A DNA stretch of 64,000 bases from CAIWHR01 sp963708855 (GCA_963708855.1 CAVPUM010000007.1:1-64000); one strand, 5' to 3'. Numbered from the stretch's first letter, positions 33,198 through 43,253 are shown. Made by a program: numbers and translations. The notes: a model not told the origin generated them from the letters alone.

Positions 33198-35222
33198 ATG
33201 ACCGATCCCGCCTATCCCGACGCGCTGCCGGCGCAATCACGGCTGCATTGGTATGTGATCGAGCGGACCCTTGGACAAGGTGGATTCGGGATCACCTATC
33301 TCGCGCAGGACACTAACCTCGATCAGCGCGTCGCGATCAAGGAGTACCTGCCCATCGAGTTCGCGACGCGCATGCCCGACGCCACGGTCCGGTCGCGGAC
33401 CAATGATCTCCGCGACCGTTATCGATGGGGGCTCGAGCGATTCCTCCAGGAGGCGCGGACCCTCGCGCGGTTCGACCATCCGAGCATCGTTCGGGTGCAA
33501 TCGGTATTCGAGTTCAACAACACAGCGTACATGGTGATGCGCTTCGAGGCCGGCATCAACCTCGCCGCGCTGCTCGATCGGCGCGGCACGCTGCCCGAGG
33601 ACGAGCTGTTGCGCATACTCCTGCCGATCCTGGACGGGCTGGAGCTGGTCCACGACGCCGGGTTCATTCATCGCGACATCAAGCCGGACAACATCCACAT
33701 CGGCGACGATGGCCGCCCGGTGCTGCTGGATTTCGGATCGGCGCGCCAAGCGCTGGGCAATGCGCACACGCTCACCATACTCGTGGCCCCGGGGTACGCG
33801 CCGTTCGAGCAATACTACAGCGACTCGGGCAACCAGGGACCGTGGACGGACATCTACGGACTCGGCGCGACGTGCTACCGCGCGATCGCCGGCCGTTCGC
33901 CGCTGGACGCAGTCTCGCGCAGCAAGGGCATCCTCGGCAGCACGCAGGACGTCCTGGTACCGGCGACGGTCATCGGGGCGGGCCGATACTCGGGCCGCCT
34001 GCTGGCCGCGATCGATCACGCGCTGCAGTTCGCCGAGAAGGATCGGCCGCAGACGATCGCTGAATGGCGGCAGGAACTTGCCGGTGAGCAATCGGTCTCG
34101 ACGCCAACGCCGGTGGTCGCCGCGCCGGTGTCCTTGCACCCGGCAACGCGTGCCACTCGAGTGACGACCCGTTCCGATGCCCCGGTAGTGCCGCCTGCGG
34201 CAACTACGGAAGCCAAGCCGTCCGCCGTGACCGTTCCCCACGCGCTGCCATCGGAGGCCGGGCGATCGCGAGGGTCGTCTGCTCCGCGGCGTGCGTTCGC
34301 GGTGGGCATCGGGCTGGCGGTACTGGCTGTCGGCATCGCCGCGTATGTAGTCTATGCGGAGCGGGCGAACGACGTGCAAAACAAGATTGCGGCACTGGAG
34401 AAGCAGCTCCAGGACAAGGACCTCGCCGATGCGGAACGCCAGCACGCGGCACAGCAGAAACTGGAAGAAGAAGCACGCCAGCGGCGCGAACAGGAACGGC
34501 AGGCGCAGGCGGCGCAGGAGAAGGGGCAGACCAAGGCCGGCGCCAAGCCCGGCATTGGCGAACGCAATGCCGCGGAGCGCGCCACCCCCGTGAGTCCGCG
34601 CGTCGCCGAAAAGAAGCGTCCCGATGAACCGGAGCGACCGCAACCACCGTTGGCCCGGACCGCACCCGCCATCGTTCCCCCTGCGCCATCGGTACAGGCG
34701 CCGGCCGTCATGTCCGCCGTCGCACCACCGCCTGGCGTTGCCCCGCAATCCGTGGCACCTGCGCCGGAGCCGGCGACGCCCGCGCCCGAGAAAACACGGG
34801 CGGAGCAGCTCGCGGAGGCGGATCGCGCGATTGAGGCGAAGCGTTTTTCCGATGCGCTCGGGATTCTCCGGCCGCTCGCCGACGCGGGCAGCGCGCGCGC
34901 GCAAGCCAGGCTGGGCGACGCATACATGCAAGGGCAAGGCATGCCGCGCGATGATGCCGCGGCGGGAAGGTGGTACGAAAGGGCAGCGCTGCAGGGTGAA
35001 GTCGGCGCGCAGGTCAAGCTCGCGGCCATGTATGTGAACGGCAACGGCGTGCTCCGCAACAACAATCTCGCCTATGTCTGGTACGGGACCGCGGCCCGCC
35101 TTGGCGCCGGCACGGCCAAGCTCGAGCAGGAGAAGATCGGGCCGCTGCTGCAGCCGGCGGAACGGGCGCAGGCGGACAAGCTCATCGAGAGCGCTGCGGC
35201 GCGCATGGCAAAGCGTCCGTGA
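33198..35222 (+). CDS. Membrane Ser/Thr protein kinase with C-terminal Sel1 repeats
   Basis: 674 residues. Kinase domain (about 20-280) has the glycine loop GQGGFGITY, VAIKEYLP lysine, FIHRDIKPDN catalytic loop and LLDFGSAR, followed by APGYAPFEQY activation segment; all key residues are present. One transmembrane helix (about 368-390, AVGIGLAVLAVGIAAYVVYA) puts the rest in the periplasm: a coiled coil rich in Gln/Glu/Arg (about 395-440), a Pro/Ala linker (about 450-530) and Sel1/TPR-type repeats (about 535-625, GDAYMQGQGMPRDD, AAMYVNGNGVLRNN). Such Hanks-type kinases sense envelope state. It overlaps a lipoprotein gene at GTGA, so the two probably work together. Confidence 0.88.
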   Translation: MTDPAYPDALPAQSRLHWYVIERTLGQGGFGITYLAQDTNLDQRVAIKEYLPIEFATRMPDATVRSRTNDLRDRYRWGLERFLQEARTLARFDHPSIVRVQSVFEFNNTAYMVMRFEAGINLAALLDRRGTLPEDELLRILLPILDGLELVHDAGFIHRDIKPDNIHIGDDGRPVLLDFGSARQALGNAHTLTILVAPGYAPFEQYYSDSGNQGPWTDIYGLGATCYRAIAGRSPLDAVSRSKGILGSTQDVLVPATVIGAGRYSGRLLAAIDHALQFAEKDRPQTIAEWRQELAGEQSVSTPTPVVAAPVSLHPATRATRVTTRSDAPVVPPAATTEAKPSAVTVPHALPSEAGRSRGSSAPRRAFAVGIGLAVLAVGIAAYVVYAERANDVQNKIAALEKQLQDKDLADAERQHAAQQKLEEEARQRREQERQAQAAQEKGQTKAGAKPGIGERNAAERATPVSPRVAEKKRPDEPERPQPPLARTAPAIVPPAPSVQAPAVMSAVAPPPGVAPQSVAPAPEPATPAPEKTRAEQLAEADRAIEAKRFSDALGILRPLADAGSARAQARLGDAYMQGQGMPRDDAAAGRWYERAALQGEVGAQVKLAAMYVNGNGVLRNNNLAYVWYGTAARLGAGTAKLEQEKIGPLLQPAERAQADKLIESAAARMAKRP

Positions 35223-35917
35223 ACGAAGGGAGGATCCGGATCGTGGGTAAAGGGCCGTCGGGAGACCCCGCGAGGCGCGCATGGGTCGGGCTTTGGCTGG
35301 CCGCAACGATCACCCTCGTCGGATGCGTGAGCCAGGAAACCAAGCGCGACGCGATCAACGACATCAACCGCGCCTTCAAGGAAGAGTACGAGGCGATCCT
35401 CGCCCGGAACGGCGCCCACTTTGCCAACGTCGACGCGGGCGCGACTTTCGACGCGACGGCTGCAGCACTCGTGAGCCTGGGCATGGAGATCCGGCAGCAG
35501 TCCCGGGGACTTGGTTTCATCAATGCCGACGCGGCTGCGCCGCTGCCGCTGACTCGAAGCGAGTGGGATCGCGCCGGGAATGCCGACCTGCCACGCGCGC
35601 GGGAATTGCTGCGGCGGCATGTCGGTCTTCTGGCCGAATTCTTCACCTTCGAGCCGGATGGCCTCGACACGGTCATCACGGCCACGATCATCGAGGCGCG
35701 CGGCGGATCGGAGGTGTCGCTCACCATGCGCCTGCGCGAGGTCGCACCGCCCAAGTCGGGCCTGCCCCGCCGGGAGTATCCACCGCCATCGGCACTGCAG
35801 ACCGGGCTCGAGAAGATCTGGAGCGCGCTGGAACGCGAGCTCAGGGCGAAGGCACGAAAGTCGGAGGGCGTGGCCGACCCGCCGGTCATCACTGCGACGC
35901 GACCGGGTTCTCGGTAG
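35219..35917 (+). CDS. Lipoprotein coupled to the kinase gene
   Basis: 232 residues from GTG 35219, which overlaps the kinase stop (GTGA). The N-terminus is basic then hydrophobic, with lipobox LVGC (Cys36) followed by VSQET. The mature part has a helical start and a C-terminal alpha/beta region (FFTFEPDGLDTVITATIIEA, GGSEVSLTMRLRE) resembling small lipoproteins of unknown function. The gene order suggests it is a sensor partner or substrate of the kinase. Its last 29 bp overlap the 3' end of the convergent regulator gene. Confidence 0.75.
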   Translation: MNEGRIRIVGKGPSGDPARRAWVGLWLAATITLVGCVSQETKRDAINDINRAFKEEYEAILARNGAHFANVDAGATFDATAAALVSLGMEIRQQSRGLGFINADAAAPLPLTRSEWDRAGNADLPRARELLRRHVGLLAEFFTFEPDGLDTVITATIIEARGGSEVSLTMRLREVAPPKSGLPRREYPPPSALQTGLEKIWSALERELRAKARKSEGVADPPVITATRPGSR

Positions 35918-38900
35918 AGCGGAGGCCCGCGTACATCGCCTGCGTTTCGGGCGTCGGCATTGTTTTCATCCGCGTCGAGAGCACTGCGCGCAGGCGTTCG
36001 TAGGCCGCGATGGCTTCGCTCGGCCTGCCGCTGCGCTGGAAGCAGAGCATGAGTTGGCGGTAGAGCGGCTCGCACAGCTCGTCGACCTCGATGCATCGCA
36101 GATAGCCGTCTGCCGCAGTCTCCGGCGAGCCCGCTTCCTCCCAACCTCGCGCAAGGTGGGCGAGGAAGCGCAGAAGCCGGGCACGGATCTGTTCACGGCA
36201 TGCGATGTACGCTGGTTGCTCCGATTCGTCCGGCAGGAACGGCCCGCGATAAAGCGCGAACACCTTCTCGCCGAATTCCTCGAGCACGGATCCGGCCGCG
36301 GCGGGGCCGGCCGCGCGAAGGGCCGCGTCGAATTCGTCCAGCAGCGATTCCAGCGCCCAGGTGTCTACCCAGACCCGCGCCTTGTTGAGCGACAGCCGCC
36401 CATCACGCAGCACCACCGCCTCGTCGTCATCGAGCAGCCGCCGTAACCGGTGGAGCGTCGCCGTGAACGACTTGTGTGCATAGTCGGCCTCCGTGTGAGG
36501 CCACAGCGCATCGGCAAGCTGGTCTACTCGCACGTTGTGCCGGCCAAGCGCAACGAGGACCTTCAGCAGCTCCATCGGTCGGCCGGGACCCTTGCCGGAA
36601 AATTCAACGGTCGACTCGGCACGCAGGAGCTGGAACCCGCCGAAGGTCACGACCCGGAATGGCCACGGCCAGCGCCGAACGCCAAGCGGCGGAACGCGCG
36701 GCGCAAGCGTGCGAGTGCGCACCAGAGCGCGCGCGAACTCTGGCTCGACGTCCGCCTCGAGGGCGACGACACAGAGTTCCGCCATGTCCTGCGGGCGCCA
36801 ATGCGTTGCGTGAAGGAATCCGTGCTCGCGCCCGAGCCGGAAACCGGTACGGAGCGCTTCGACCATCGCCTGCTCATTCCGCGCCTCCCGCGCGACACAG
36901 GCTGCGCGAAGCGCGGTGTTGAAGTCGAGCCACGGGCAATGCAGGCGTGCCGCAAGTGCCTCGGCGTCGCGCAGCTGCGCCTCGCCGCCGCGGCGGTCGG
37001 CACCGATGACCTGCAGATCGGCAAGCGCGAGCCGCGCGAGGCACTCCAACCAGGGGATGCCCGTCTCGACGGCGACGGCGAGCGCCATCCTGGCTTCGCG
37101 ATGCGCGATCACCACTTCGCCGTCGAGTGCAGCGAGCCACCCACGCAGATAGTGGATGCAGGCGCGGTCGCCACGGCGAAGGCGCGGACCTTCCGCTTCG
37201 AGCCGCTGCAACTCGCTGCGGGCCCCGGCGCGATCGCCGCCATAGAGGCTCGCGATCACGACGATGACGCGCAACCACTCGTCATACGCGTGAAGGCCCT
37301 CGGAGCCGGCCAGCGCCAGTCCGCTCTGCCCGACGCGCAACGCACCGGCCGCATCGCCGCCGATCAAGTGACGCAAGCCATCGGCGAGCGCGAGCGCGAG
37401 GACTTCGTTCGATGTCCGGTCGGTCGCGTCGGCGCGCAGCTCCTCCAGGGTCGCATCGGCTTTGGCGAGGTCGCCCCGGACAAGCATCGCCATCGCGGAT
37501 GCCAGCGCAAACGCCACGCGGCAGGATCGCGCAGCCGCCTGCCCGGCCGTTGTCGTCGATACCGCAGTCGCAGCCCGCTCCAGCCAGCTCTCGAGACGCG
37601 GATTTCCGGCATCGCGAAACAGCAGCGCCCGGATCAGCGCCGTCACCGCCACCGGATCGGTCCGCGCGCGCGCGCCGGCATCGTCCCTTTCGAGCAGCGT
37701 GCCGAGCGCCCCAATCCACACGTCGAGCGGTGTGACGTCGTCGAACTCGAGGATGACCGCATCAATGATGCCGCAGCAACTTTGCACCATCCCTTCAGTG
37801 TCATCGGTGCGGCGGAAACCTTCGTATGCCCGCTCGTAGAGTTGCCGGGCCGCCCGGGGGCTCGCGTGGGCGCGTGCCGCGGCGCAGATGCGCAGCAGGC
37901 GCGGATCGGCGTCGATCATCTCGCGCGGCAGCAGGTCGAGCCAGCCGGCGAGCGTCTCGCTGCGCCCTTGAGCGAGGATCGCGTCGGCCTCGTCCAGCGC
38001 GATTGGCGCCAACTCGCTCCATTGGCCGGCCTCGACCAGCAGCGCGATCGCATCCTCGGTCTGGCCATCGTCACGTAGCAGGGCGGCAGCGCGCTGGAGC
38101 GACGCGCCGCTGACGGCCTCGGGCAGTGACTGGGCGGCGCGGTTGCGCAAGAATTCGCGCAGCAGCGGATGCAGTTGATAAAGGCGGCCCGCCTCCGAGG
38201 GCATTTCGCGCACGAAGTAGTCGTTCAGCGCCAGGTTGACGAGCAATCGACCCGCCTTGGGTTCGCGGGAGAGCGCCTCGGCCACCTTGACCGTCATTCG
38301 TGGCAGACAGGCGATCCGCAACAGGAATTCACGCGTTCCTGGATCGAAGCGATCGAAGATCTCGCCGGCGAGGTAGTCGAAGATGACTTGTGGCGCGGCG
38401 CCACCGGGAAGTTCAACGATGCGGCCGGAGAAGCGCGAGTGCTCGAGCATCAGAACGAGGCCGGCCACCCAGCCCTGCGTCCGCTCGTGCAGCCTGGCCG
38501 CGGCCTCGATCGAGACGATCTGTCCGCGCGCGGCCGCGATCGCGATGATCTCGTCGCATGAGACGGAAAGCTCGGGGCCGGTCATGTAGCACATCGACCC
38601 CGTGGCCCGAAGTCGCGCGAGCGCGGCTGGCGGCTCGGAGCGACTGGTCACGATCACGCAGCAACCGTTCGGCACCTGCGAAAAGCCGACCTCGAGCGCC
38701 GCCGGCAGTGCACTCTCGGCAGGGACCTCCTGCAGGTTGTCGAGCACGAGCGCGAGCGGGTGCGCAGTGTGCGCGAAGAGCTGCCGAAAGAAGCTGCGCG
38801 CAAACGAGGAAACGTCGTCGCCGTGCTGTGGCGAGAATGCCGGCAGGTCGCGGGCCTGTGCGCCGAGGACCTTCACCGCAGCGTGGTGGAGGTAGTGGAA

Positions 38901-39143
38901 GAAGCTCGCCGGATCCGCGTCGTCGGCGTCGAGCTGATACCAGATGGACTGCAGACGACGCGCGGTCAGATACGTGGCGGCCAACGTCGTCTTGCCGGAA
39001 CCCGGCGGTCCGGAGATCCATACGATCGACCGGCCGGGCGGCCCGTCGAGGGATGCGAACAACGCTTCCCTGCCGACAACCGAGCCCATGGTCGGTCGCG
39101 TCGTCTTTGCGAATGCCGTGCTGGAGCGGCCCAACTCGACCAC
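35889..39143 (-). CDS. Large ATP-dependent transcriptional regulator with BTAD (SARP-like) C-terminus
   Basis: 1084 residues from GTG 39143, chosen because AAGGAG lies eight bases upstream; ATG 39200 gives 19 more residues. An N-terminal MalT-like STAND ATPase has Walker A ISGPPGSGKTT and Walker B LALVLDNLQ. A long helical TPR-like middle (about 340-840) follows. The C-terminal part has a winged-helix OmpR-like DNA-binding domain (RVVTFGGFQLL, DALWPHTEADYAHKSF, HRLRRLLDD) and a BTAD domain (about 950-1084). Such proteins are multimeric activators triggered by a small ligand. Convergent with the kinase/lipoprotein pair; target genes are unknown, the adjacent set being the first guess. Confidence 0.85.
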   Translation of the reverse strand: MVELGRSSTAFAKTTRPTMGSVVGREALFASLDGPPGRSIVWISGPPGSGKTTLAATYLTARRLQSIWYQLDADDADPASFFHYLHHAAVKVLGAQARDLPAFSPQHGDDVSSFARSFFRQLFAHTAHPLALVLDNLQEVPAESALPAALEVGFSQVPNGCCVIVTSRSEPPAALARLRATGSMCYMTGPELSVSCDEIIAIAAARGQIVSIEAAARLHERTQGWVAGLVLMLEHSRFSGRIVELPGGAAPQVIFDYLAGEIFDRFDPGTREFLLRIACLPRMTVKVAEALSREPKAGRLLVNLALNDYFVREMPSEAGRLYQLHPLLREFLRNRAAQSLPEAVSGASLQRAAALLRDDGQTEDAIALLVEAGQWSELAPIALDEADAILAQGRSETLAGWLDLLPREMIDADPRLLRICAAARAHASPRAARQLYERAYEGFRRTDDTEGMVQSCCGIIDAVILEFDDVTPLDVWIGALGTLLERDDAGARARTDPVAVTALIRALLFRDAGNPRLESWLERAATAVSTTTAGQAAARSCRVAFALASAMAMLVRGDLAKADATLEELRADATDRTSNEVLALALADGLRHLIGGDAAGALRVGQSGLALAGSEGLHAYDEWLRVIVVIASLYGGDRAGARSELQRLEAEGPRLRRGDRACIHYLRGWLAALDGEVVIAHREARMALAVAVETGIPWLECLARLALADLQVIGADRRGGEAQLRDAEALAARLHCPWLDFNTALRAACVAREARNEQAMVEALRTGFRLGREHGFLHATHWRPQDMAELCVVALEADVEPEFARALVRTRTLAPRVPPLGVRRWPWPFRVVTFGGFQLLRAESTVEFSGKGPGRPMELLKVLVALGRHNVRVDQLADALWPHTEADYAHKSFTATLHRLRRLLDDDEAVVLRDGRLSLNKARVWVDTWALESLLDEFDAALRAAGPAAAGSVLEEFGEKVFALYRGPFLPDESEQPAYIACREQIRARLLRFLAHLARGWEEAGSPETAADGYLRCIEVDELCEPLYRQLMLCFQRSGRPSEAIAAYERLRAVLSTRMKTMPTPETQAMYAGLRSTENPVASQ

Positions 39144-39463
39144 TTCGTCCTCTCCTTCCCAGATCGATCTTCTCACGCTCGTCGCTCCGCTCCAAAGCAT
39201 TCCCGCGTCACGGCATCGCAGGCCGGCACCGGCTCCGTCGGCAAATTCTGGCCCTGGCGTGATTACCGATAACTTACGGCTCGACCGCCGTGGCGGAAGT
39301 ACTGGCGCCGGTCACGGCCCTCTGAATCTCCTTTTCACCACAACCGCTGCCGATCCGAAGCCGCCCGCACCACCAGTCCTTGTGTTCCCGCGGACCGGAC
39401 GCTAGGATTGCCGGGAAGCCGTCCACCGCATCACCGCCACAACCGACGCCACCGAGGAGGCAC
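39144..39463. other. Intergenic region between the BTAD regulator and phoH
   Basis: 320 bp separating divergent genes. A candidate phoH promoter is annotated separately. No RNA gene or repeat was recognised. Confidence 0.5.
39380..39408 (+). promoter_or_regulatory. Candidate promoter of phoH
   Basis: TTGTGT (39380-39385), 17-bp spacer, TAGGAT (39403-39408), 55 bp before the phoH ATG. Confidence 0.35.
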
Positions 39464-40949
39464 ATGGTCGAGCGCAAGATCCGTCCCGCGCCCTTAACCC
39501 TAGTCGCCCGCAAGTCCGCCCGACCTTCGGCCAAATCCGGTCCGGCCACCCGCCTCGTTCCGGCCAGCAAGCTGTTCGTGCTCGACACCAACGTACTGAT
39601 GCACGACCCCACGAGCCTCTTCCGGTTCGAGGAACACGACATCTACCTGCCGATCCTCACCCTCGAGGAGCTCGACAACAACAAGAAAGGGCGTCACCGA
39701 AGTCGCGCGCAACGCGCGACAGGCTTCGCGCTTCCTGGACGAGCTGGTCACCGCGATGCCCAACGGCATCTTCGAGGGAATACCGCTTGCGGCCAAGTCC
39801 GGCGGAGCCGCCACCGGACGTCTCTATCTGCAGACGGAGGTCATCACCACCGTGCTGCCCGCCTCGCTGGCCAACGGCAAGGCGGACAACCAGATCCTCG
39901 CGGTGGTCATGCATCTGGCCCACCTGCATCCCAAGCGCAGCGTCATCCTGGTGTCGAAGGACATCAACATGCGGATCAAGGCCCGCGCGCTGGGCATCGC
40001 CGCCGAGGACTATTTCAACGACAAGGTGCTCGAGGACACCGATCTCCTCTACAGCGGGATGCGCGAACTGCCGGCGGATTTCTGGGACCGGCACGGCAAG
40101 GCCATGGAGTCCTGGCAGCAGGGCGGCCACACCTATTACCGGATCACCGGGCCGCTCGTCCCGTCGCTGCTCGTCAACGAGTTCCTGTACCAGGAGAAGC
40201 CCGGCGAGCAGCCGCTCTACGTGCTGGTCAAGGACATCGCCGGACGCACCGCCGTGCTGCAGACGCTCAAGGACTACACGCATCAGAAGAACAACGTCTG
40301 GGGCATCACGGCGCGCAACCGCGAGCAGAATTTCGCGCTCAATCTGCTGATGAACCCGGACGTCGACTTCGTGTCGCTGCTCGGCCAGGCCGGCACCGGC
40401 AAGACACTGCTGACGCTGGCCGCCGGCCTCATGCTGACGCTGGAGCACAAGGTGTACTCCGAGATCATCATGACGCGCGTCACCGTGCCGGTCGGCGAGG
40501 ACATCGGCTTCCTGCCCGGCACCGAGGAGGAGAAGATGAATCCCTGGATGGGCGCGCTCGAGGACAATCTCGACGTGCTCAACAAGACCGACGACGAGGC
40601 CGGCGAATGGGGGCGCGCCGCGACGCGCGACCTGATCCGGTCGCGCATCAAGGTCAAGAGCCTCAACTTCATGCGCGGCCGCACCTTCATCAACAAGTTC
40701 CTGATCATCGACGAGGCGCAGAACCTGACGCCGAAGCAGATGAAGACGATGGTCACGCGCGCCGGCCCGGGCACCAAGGTCGTCTGCCTCGGCAACATCG
40801 CGCAGATCGACACGCCGTACCTGACCGAGGGCAGCTCCGGCATCACCTACGTCGTGGACCGGTTCAAGGGCTGGGCGCACTCCGGCCACGTGACGCTGCA
40901 GCGCGGCGAGCGCTCGCGGCTGGCCGACCACGCGGCGGAAATTCTCTAG
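39464..40949 (+). CDS. PhoH-family ATPase with N-terminal PIN domain (one frame break)
   Basis: YlaK/PhoH2-type protein: PIN endoribonuclease domain (FVLDTNVLMHDP near residue 42, conserved acidic residues) plus PhoH helicase-like ATPase with Walker A GQAGTGKT and Walker B FLIIDEAQN. PhoH2 proteins unwind and cut RNA. ATG 39464 is preceded by GAGGAGG. The frame shifts near 39688-39691, where GGG stands for GG after NNKK; the expected VTEVARNARQASRF continues in the next frame. Reassembled length is about 495 residues. Convergent with dnaB, whose open frame overlaps its 3' end. Confidence 0.88.
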
Positions 40950-42321
40950 CGTCAGTCAGATTGCCCGACGGCGCGAGATTCTCGAATCGCGTGTACTCGC
41001 CGAGGAACGTCAGTCGCACCGTGCCGATCGGGCCGTTGCGCTGCTTGCCGATGATGATCTCGGCCACGCCCTTGTCCTGGGTGTCGGGGTTGTACACCTC
41101 GTCGCGGTAGATGAACAGGATCACGTCCGCGTCCTGCTCGATCGCGCCGGACTCGCGCAGGTCCGACATCACCGGCCGCTTGTTCGGCCGCTGCTCCAGC
41201 GAGCGGTTGAGCTGCGACAGCGCGACCACCGGCACCTTGAGCTCCTTGGCCAGCGACTTCATCGCGCGCGAGATCTCGGAGATTTCGGTCGCGCGATTCT
41301 CGCCCTGCGTCGACGCCTGCATCAGCTGCAGGTAGTCGACGATGACGAGTCCGAGCTTGCCGTAGGTCTTGGCGAGCCGCCGGGCGCGCGAGCGGACTTC
41401 GATCGCGTTCAGCGCCGGCGTGTCGTCGATCAGGATCGGCGCCTCGGACAGCCGCCCGAGCGCCGCCGACAGCTTTTCCCAGTCCTCGGCCGCGAGCCGC
41501 CCCGTGCGCAGCTTGTGCTGGTCGAGGCGCCCGACCGAGCCGATCATCCGCAGCGCGAGCTGCGACGCGCCCATTTCCATCGAGAACACCGCGACCGGCA
41601 TCTTGGTGTTGAGCGCGACGTGCTCGCCGATGTTGAGCGCAAGGCTCGTCTTGCCCATCGACGGGCGGCCGGCGATGATCACGAGGTCGCCCGGCTGGAA
41701 GCCGGACGTCATCCGGTCGAGATCGGTATAGCCCGTCGGCACGCCGGTGACATCCGACGGATCGTCGCGGTTGTAGAGCGTTTCGATGCGCTCGACCACT
41801 TCGGCGAGCAGCTTGCCGATCTCCGCGAACTGCTGCACGCCGCGGTCGCCCTGCTCGGCGATATGCAGCACCTTGGCTTCCGCCTGGTCGAGGATTTCCT
41901 TGGCGCTGCGGCCGAGCGGGTTGTACGCCGAATCGGCGATATCGCCGGCCGTCGCCGCGAGCTGGCGCAGGATCGAGCGGTCGCGCACGATCTGCGCGTA
42001 GTGGCGGATGTTCGCGGCGGTCGGCACGTTGCCCACCAGCGCGCCGAGGTAGACGAGGCCACCGATGTAGTCGAGCTTCTGCGCCGAGGCCAGCGACTCC
42101 GAGACCGTCACGACGTCCGCGGGCTTGCCGTCCGCGACGAGCTTGACGATGTGCGCGTAGACCAGCCGGTGCGCATCGCTGTAGAAGTCGGCGTCGACGA
42201 TGAGATCGCCCACCTTGTCCACCGCCTCGTTGTCGAGCAGCAGGCCACCCAGCACGGACTGCTCCGCTTCCAGCGAATGCGGAGGGAGCTTGAGGCTTTC
42301 GATTTGCGGATCGTCTGGCAT
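40864..42321 (-). CDS. dnaB: Replicative DNA helicase DnaB
   Basis: Hexameric 5'-3' helicase of the replication fork. N-terminal domain from ATG 42321 (MPDDPQIESLKLPPHSLEAE); RecA-like C-domain with Walker A GRPSMGKT, VIVDYLQLM, and the arginine-finger region RGAIEQDAD-like (LRESGAIEQDADVILF). The frame is open to 40864, but the natural end is probably near 40950: after FENLAPSG the added tail reads over the convergent phoH gene, and a TGA lies one frame over at about 40957. It follows the rplI operon with a terminator between, so it may have its own promoter in 42322-42368. Confidence 0.92.
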   Translation of the reverse strand: MPDDPQIESLKLPPHSLEAEQSVLGGLLLDNEAVDKVGDLIVDADFYSDAHRLVYAHIVKLVADGKPADVVTVSESLASAQKLDYIGGLVYLGALVGNVPTAANIRHYAQIVRDRSILRQLAATAGDIADSAYNPLGRSAKEILDQAEAKVLHIAEQGDRGVQQFAEIGKLLAEVVERIETLYNRDDPSDVTGVPTGYTDLDRMTSGFQPGDLVIIAGRPSMGKTSLALNIGEHVALNTKMPVAVFSMEMGASQLALRMIGSVGRLDQHKLRTGRLAAEDWEKLSAALGRLSEAPILIDDTPALNAIEVRSRARRLAKTYGKLGLVIVDYLQLMQASTQGENRATEISEISRAMKSLAKELKVPVVALSQLNRSLEQRPNKRPVMSDLRESGAIEQDADVILFIYRDEVYNPDTQDKGVAEIIIGKQRNGPIGTVRLTFLGEYTRFENLAPSGNLTDAREFPPRGRPAASARRAAASRGRSAPSP

Positions 42322-42368
42322 GGCAGGTCGGTTGTCGTAGCGCGATTCTAACGCCGGGACGAATGGAA

Positions 42369-42390
42369 AAGGGGCCGTCGCCGGCCCCTT
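42369..42390 (-). terminator. Rho-independent terminator of the rpsF-priB-rpsR-rplI operon
   Basis: Minus-strand AAGGGGCCG, loop GCGA, CGGCCCCTT with TTTT following (42390 down to 42367): a 9-bp GC-rich stem and T-run about 110 bp past the rplI stop. Confidence 0.7.
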
Positions 42391-42417
42391 CGCATGGTCG
42401 CCCAACGGCGGCGGGCT

Positions 42418-42468
42418 CAGTGCCCGCCCGGCCGCCCGAAGGGCACTGACTGCCCCCGCGGGGGGCAG
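42418..42468. repeat. Double-hairpin intergenic repeat of Burkholderiales type
   Basis: Hairpin 1: CAGTGCCC (42418-42425) with GGGCACTG (42441-42448). Hairpin 2: CTGCCCCCGCGGGGGGCAG (42450-42468), nearly palindromic. It is followed by GCGAACACAGTGAGCGTGGG. This composition matches the REP-like elements often seen between genes in Burkholderiales. No second copy was found in the window. Confidence 0.55.
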
Positions 42469-42497
42469 CGAACACAGTGAGCGTGGGGGCCTGTTCA

Positions 42498-42957
42498 TCA
42501 GCCGGTCGCGGCTTCGCCGAGCACGCTGACGGTGATGTTCGCCGTCACATCGAGGTAGAGTCCGACCACGAGCGGAAACTCGCCGACGTGCTTCAACGGC
42601 CCGTCCGGCATCCGGATCGACGACTTCTCGATCGTGATGCCCTGCGCCTTCAGCGCCTCGACGATGTCGAAGTTGGTGACCGAGCCGAACAGCCGCCCGT
42701 CGACACCGGCCTTCTGCGACACCTGCACGCGCAAGCCCTCGAGCTTGGCCGCCTGTTCCTGCGCGGCGGTGAGCCGCGCGGCAGCCGCCTGCTCGAGCTC
42801 CGCGCGCTTCGCCTTCGAGCATCTTGATGTTCTCGGCGGTGGCGCGCTTCGCCTTCCCTTGCGGAATCAGATAATTGCGCGCGTAGCCCTGCTTGACCTT
42901 GACGACGTCGCCGAGGTCGCCGACGTTGATGACCTTCTCGAGCAGAATGATTTGCAT
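42498..42957 (-). CDS. rplI: 50S ribosomal protein L9 (one frame break)
   Basis: L9 of about 152 residues. From ATG 42957 the N-domain reads MQIILLEKVINVGDLGDVV and continues to NIKMLE; the C-domain (RLFGSVTNFDIVEALKAQG, ending LGEAATG) is in another frame. An extra base near 42813-42816 in the linker helix explains both. L9 binds 23S rRNA domain V and limits frameshifting. Thirteen bp downstream of rpsR. Confidence 0.92.
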
Positions 42958-42970
42958 CGTGGTCTCCGCG

Positions 42971-43252
42971 TCAGTGCAGGTCGGTGTACGGAACCAGTGC
43001 GAGGAAGCGCGCGCGCTTGATCGCGATTCCCAGCTGGCGCTGGTAGCGCGCCTTGGTGCCCGTGATGCGGGCCGGCATGATCTTGCCGTTCTCCTGGATG
43101 AAGTCCTTCAGGACCTCGATGTCCTTGTAATCGATCGACTTGACGCCTTCGGCGGTGAAGCGGCAGAACTTCTTGCGCTTGAACAGATTGTTCCCGCGCT
43201 CGCGTTTCTTGCCATCCTTCTTCTTGCCGAATCTTCCTGTGGGACGAGGCAT
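42971..43252 (-). CDS. rpsR: 30S ribosomal protein S18
   Basis: 93 residues, MPRPTGRFGKKKDGKKRERG and then CRFTAEGVKSIDYKD and RITGTKARYQRQL, the conserved rRNA-binding core. It forms a dimer with S6 in the 30S platform. ATG 43252 follows priB by one base. Confidence 0.95.
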   Translation of the reverse strand: MPRPTGRFGKKKDGKKRERGNNLFKRKKFCRFTAEGVKSIDYKDIEVLKDFIQENGKIMPARITGTKARYQRQLGIAIKRARFLALVPYTDLH

Positions 43253-43253
43253 G

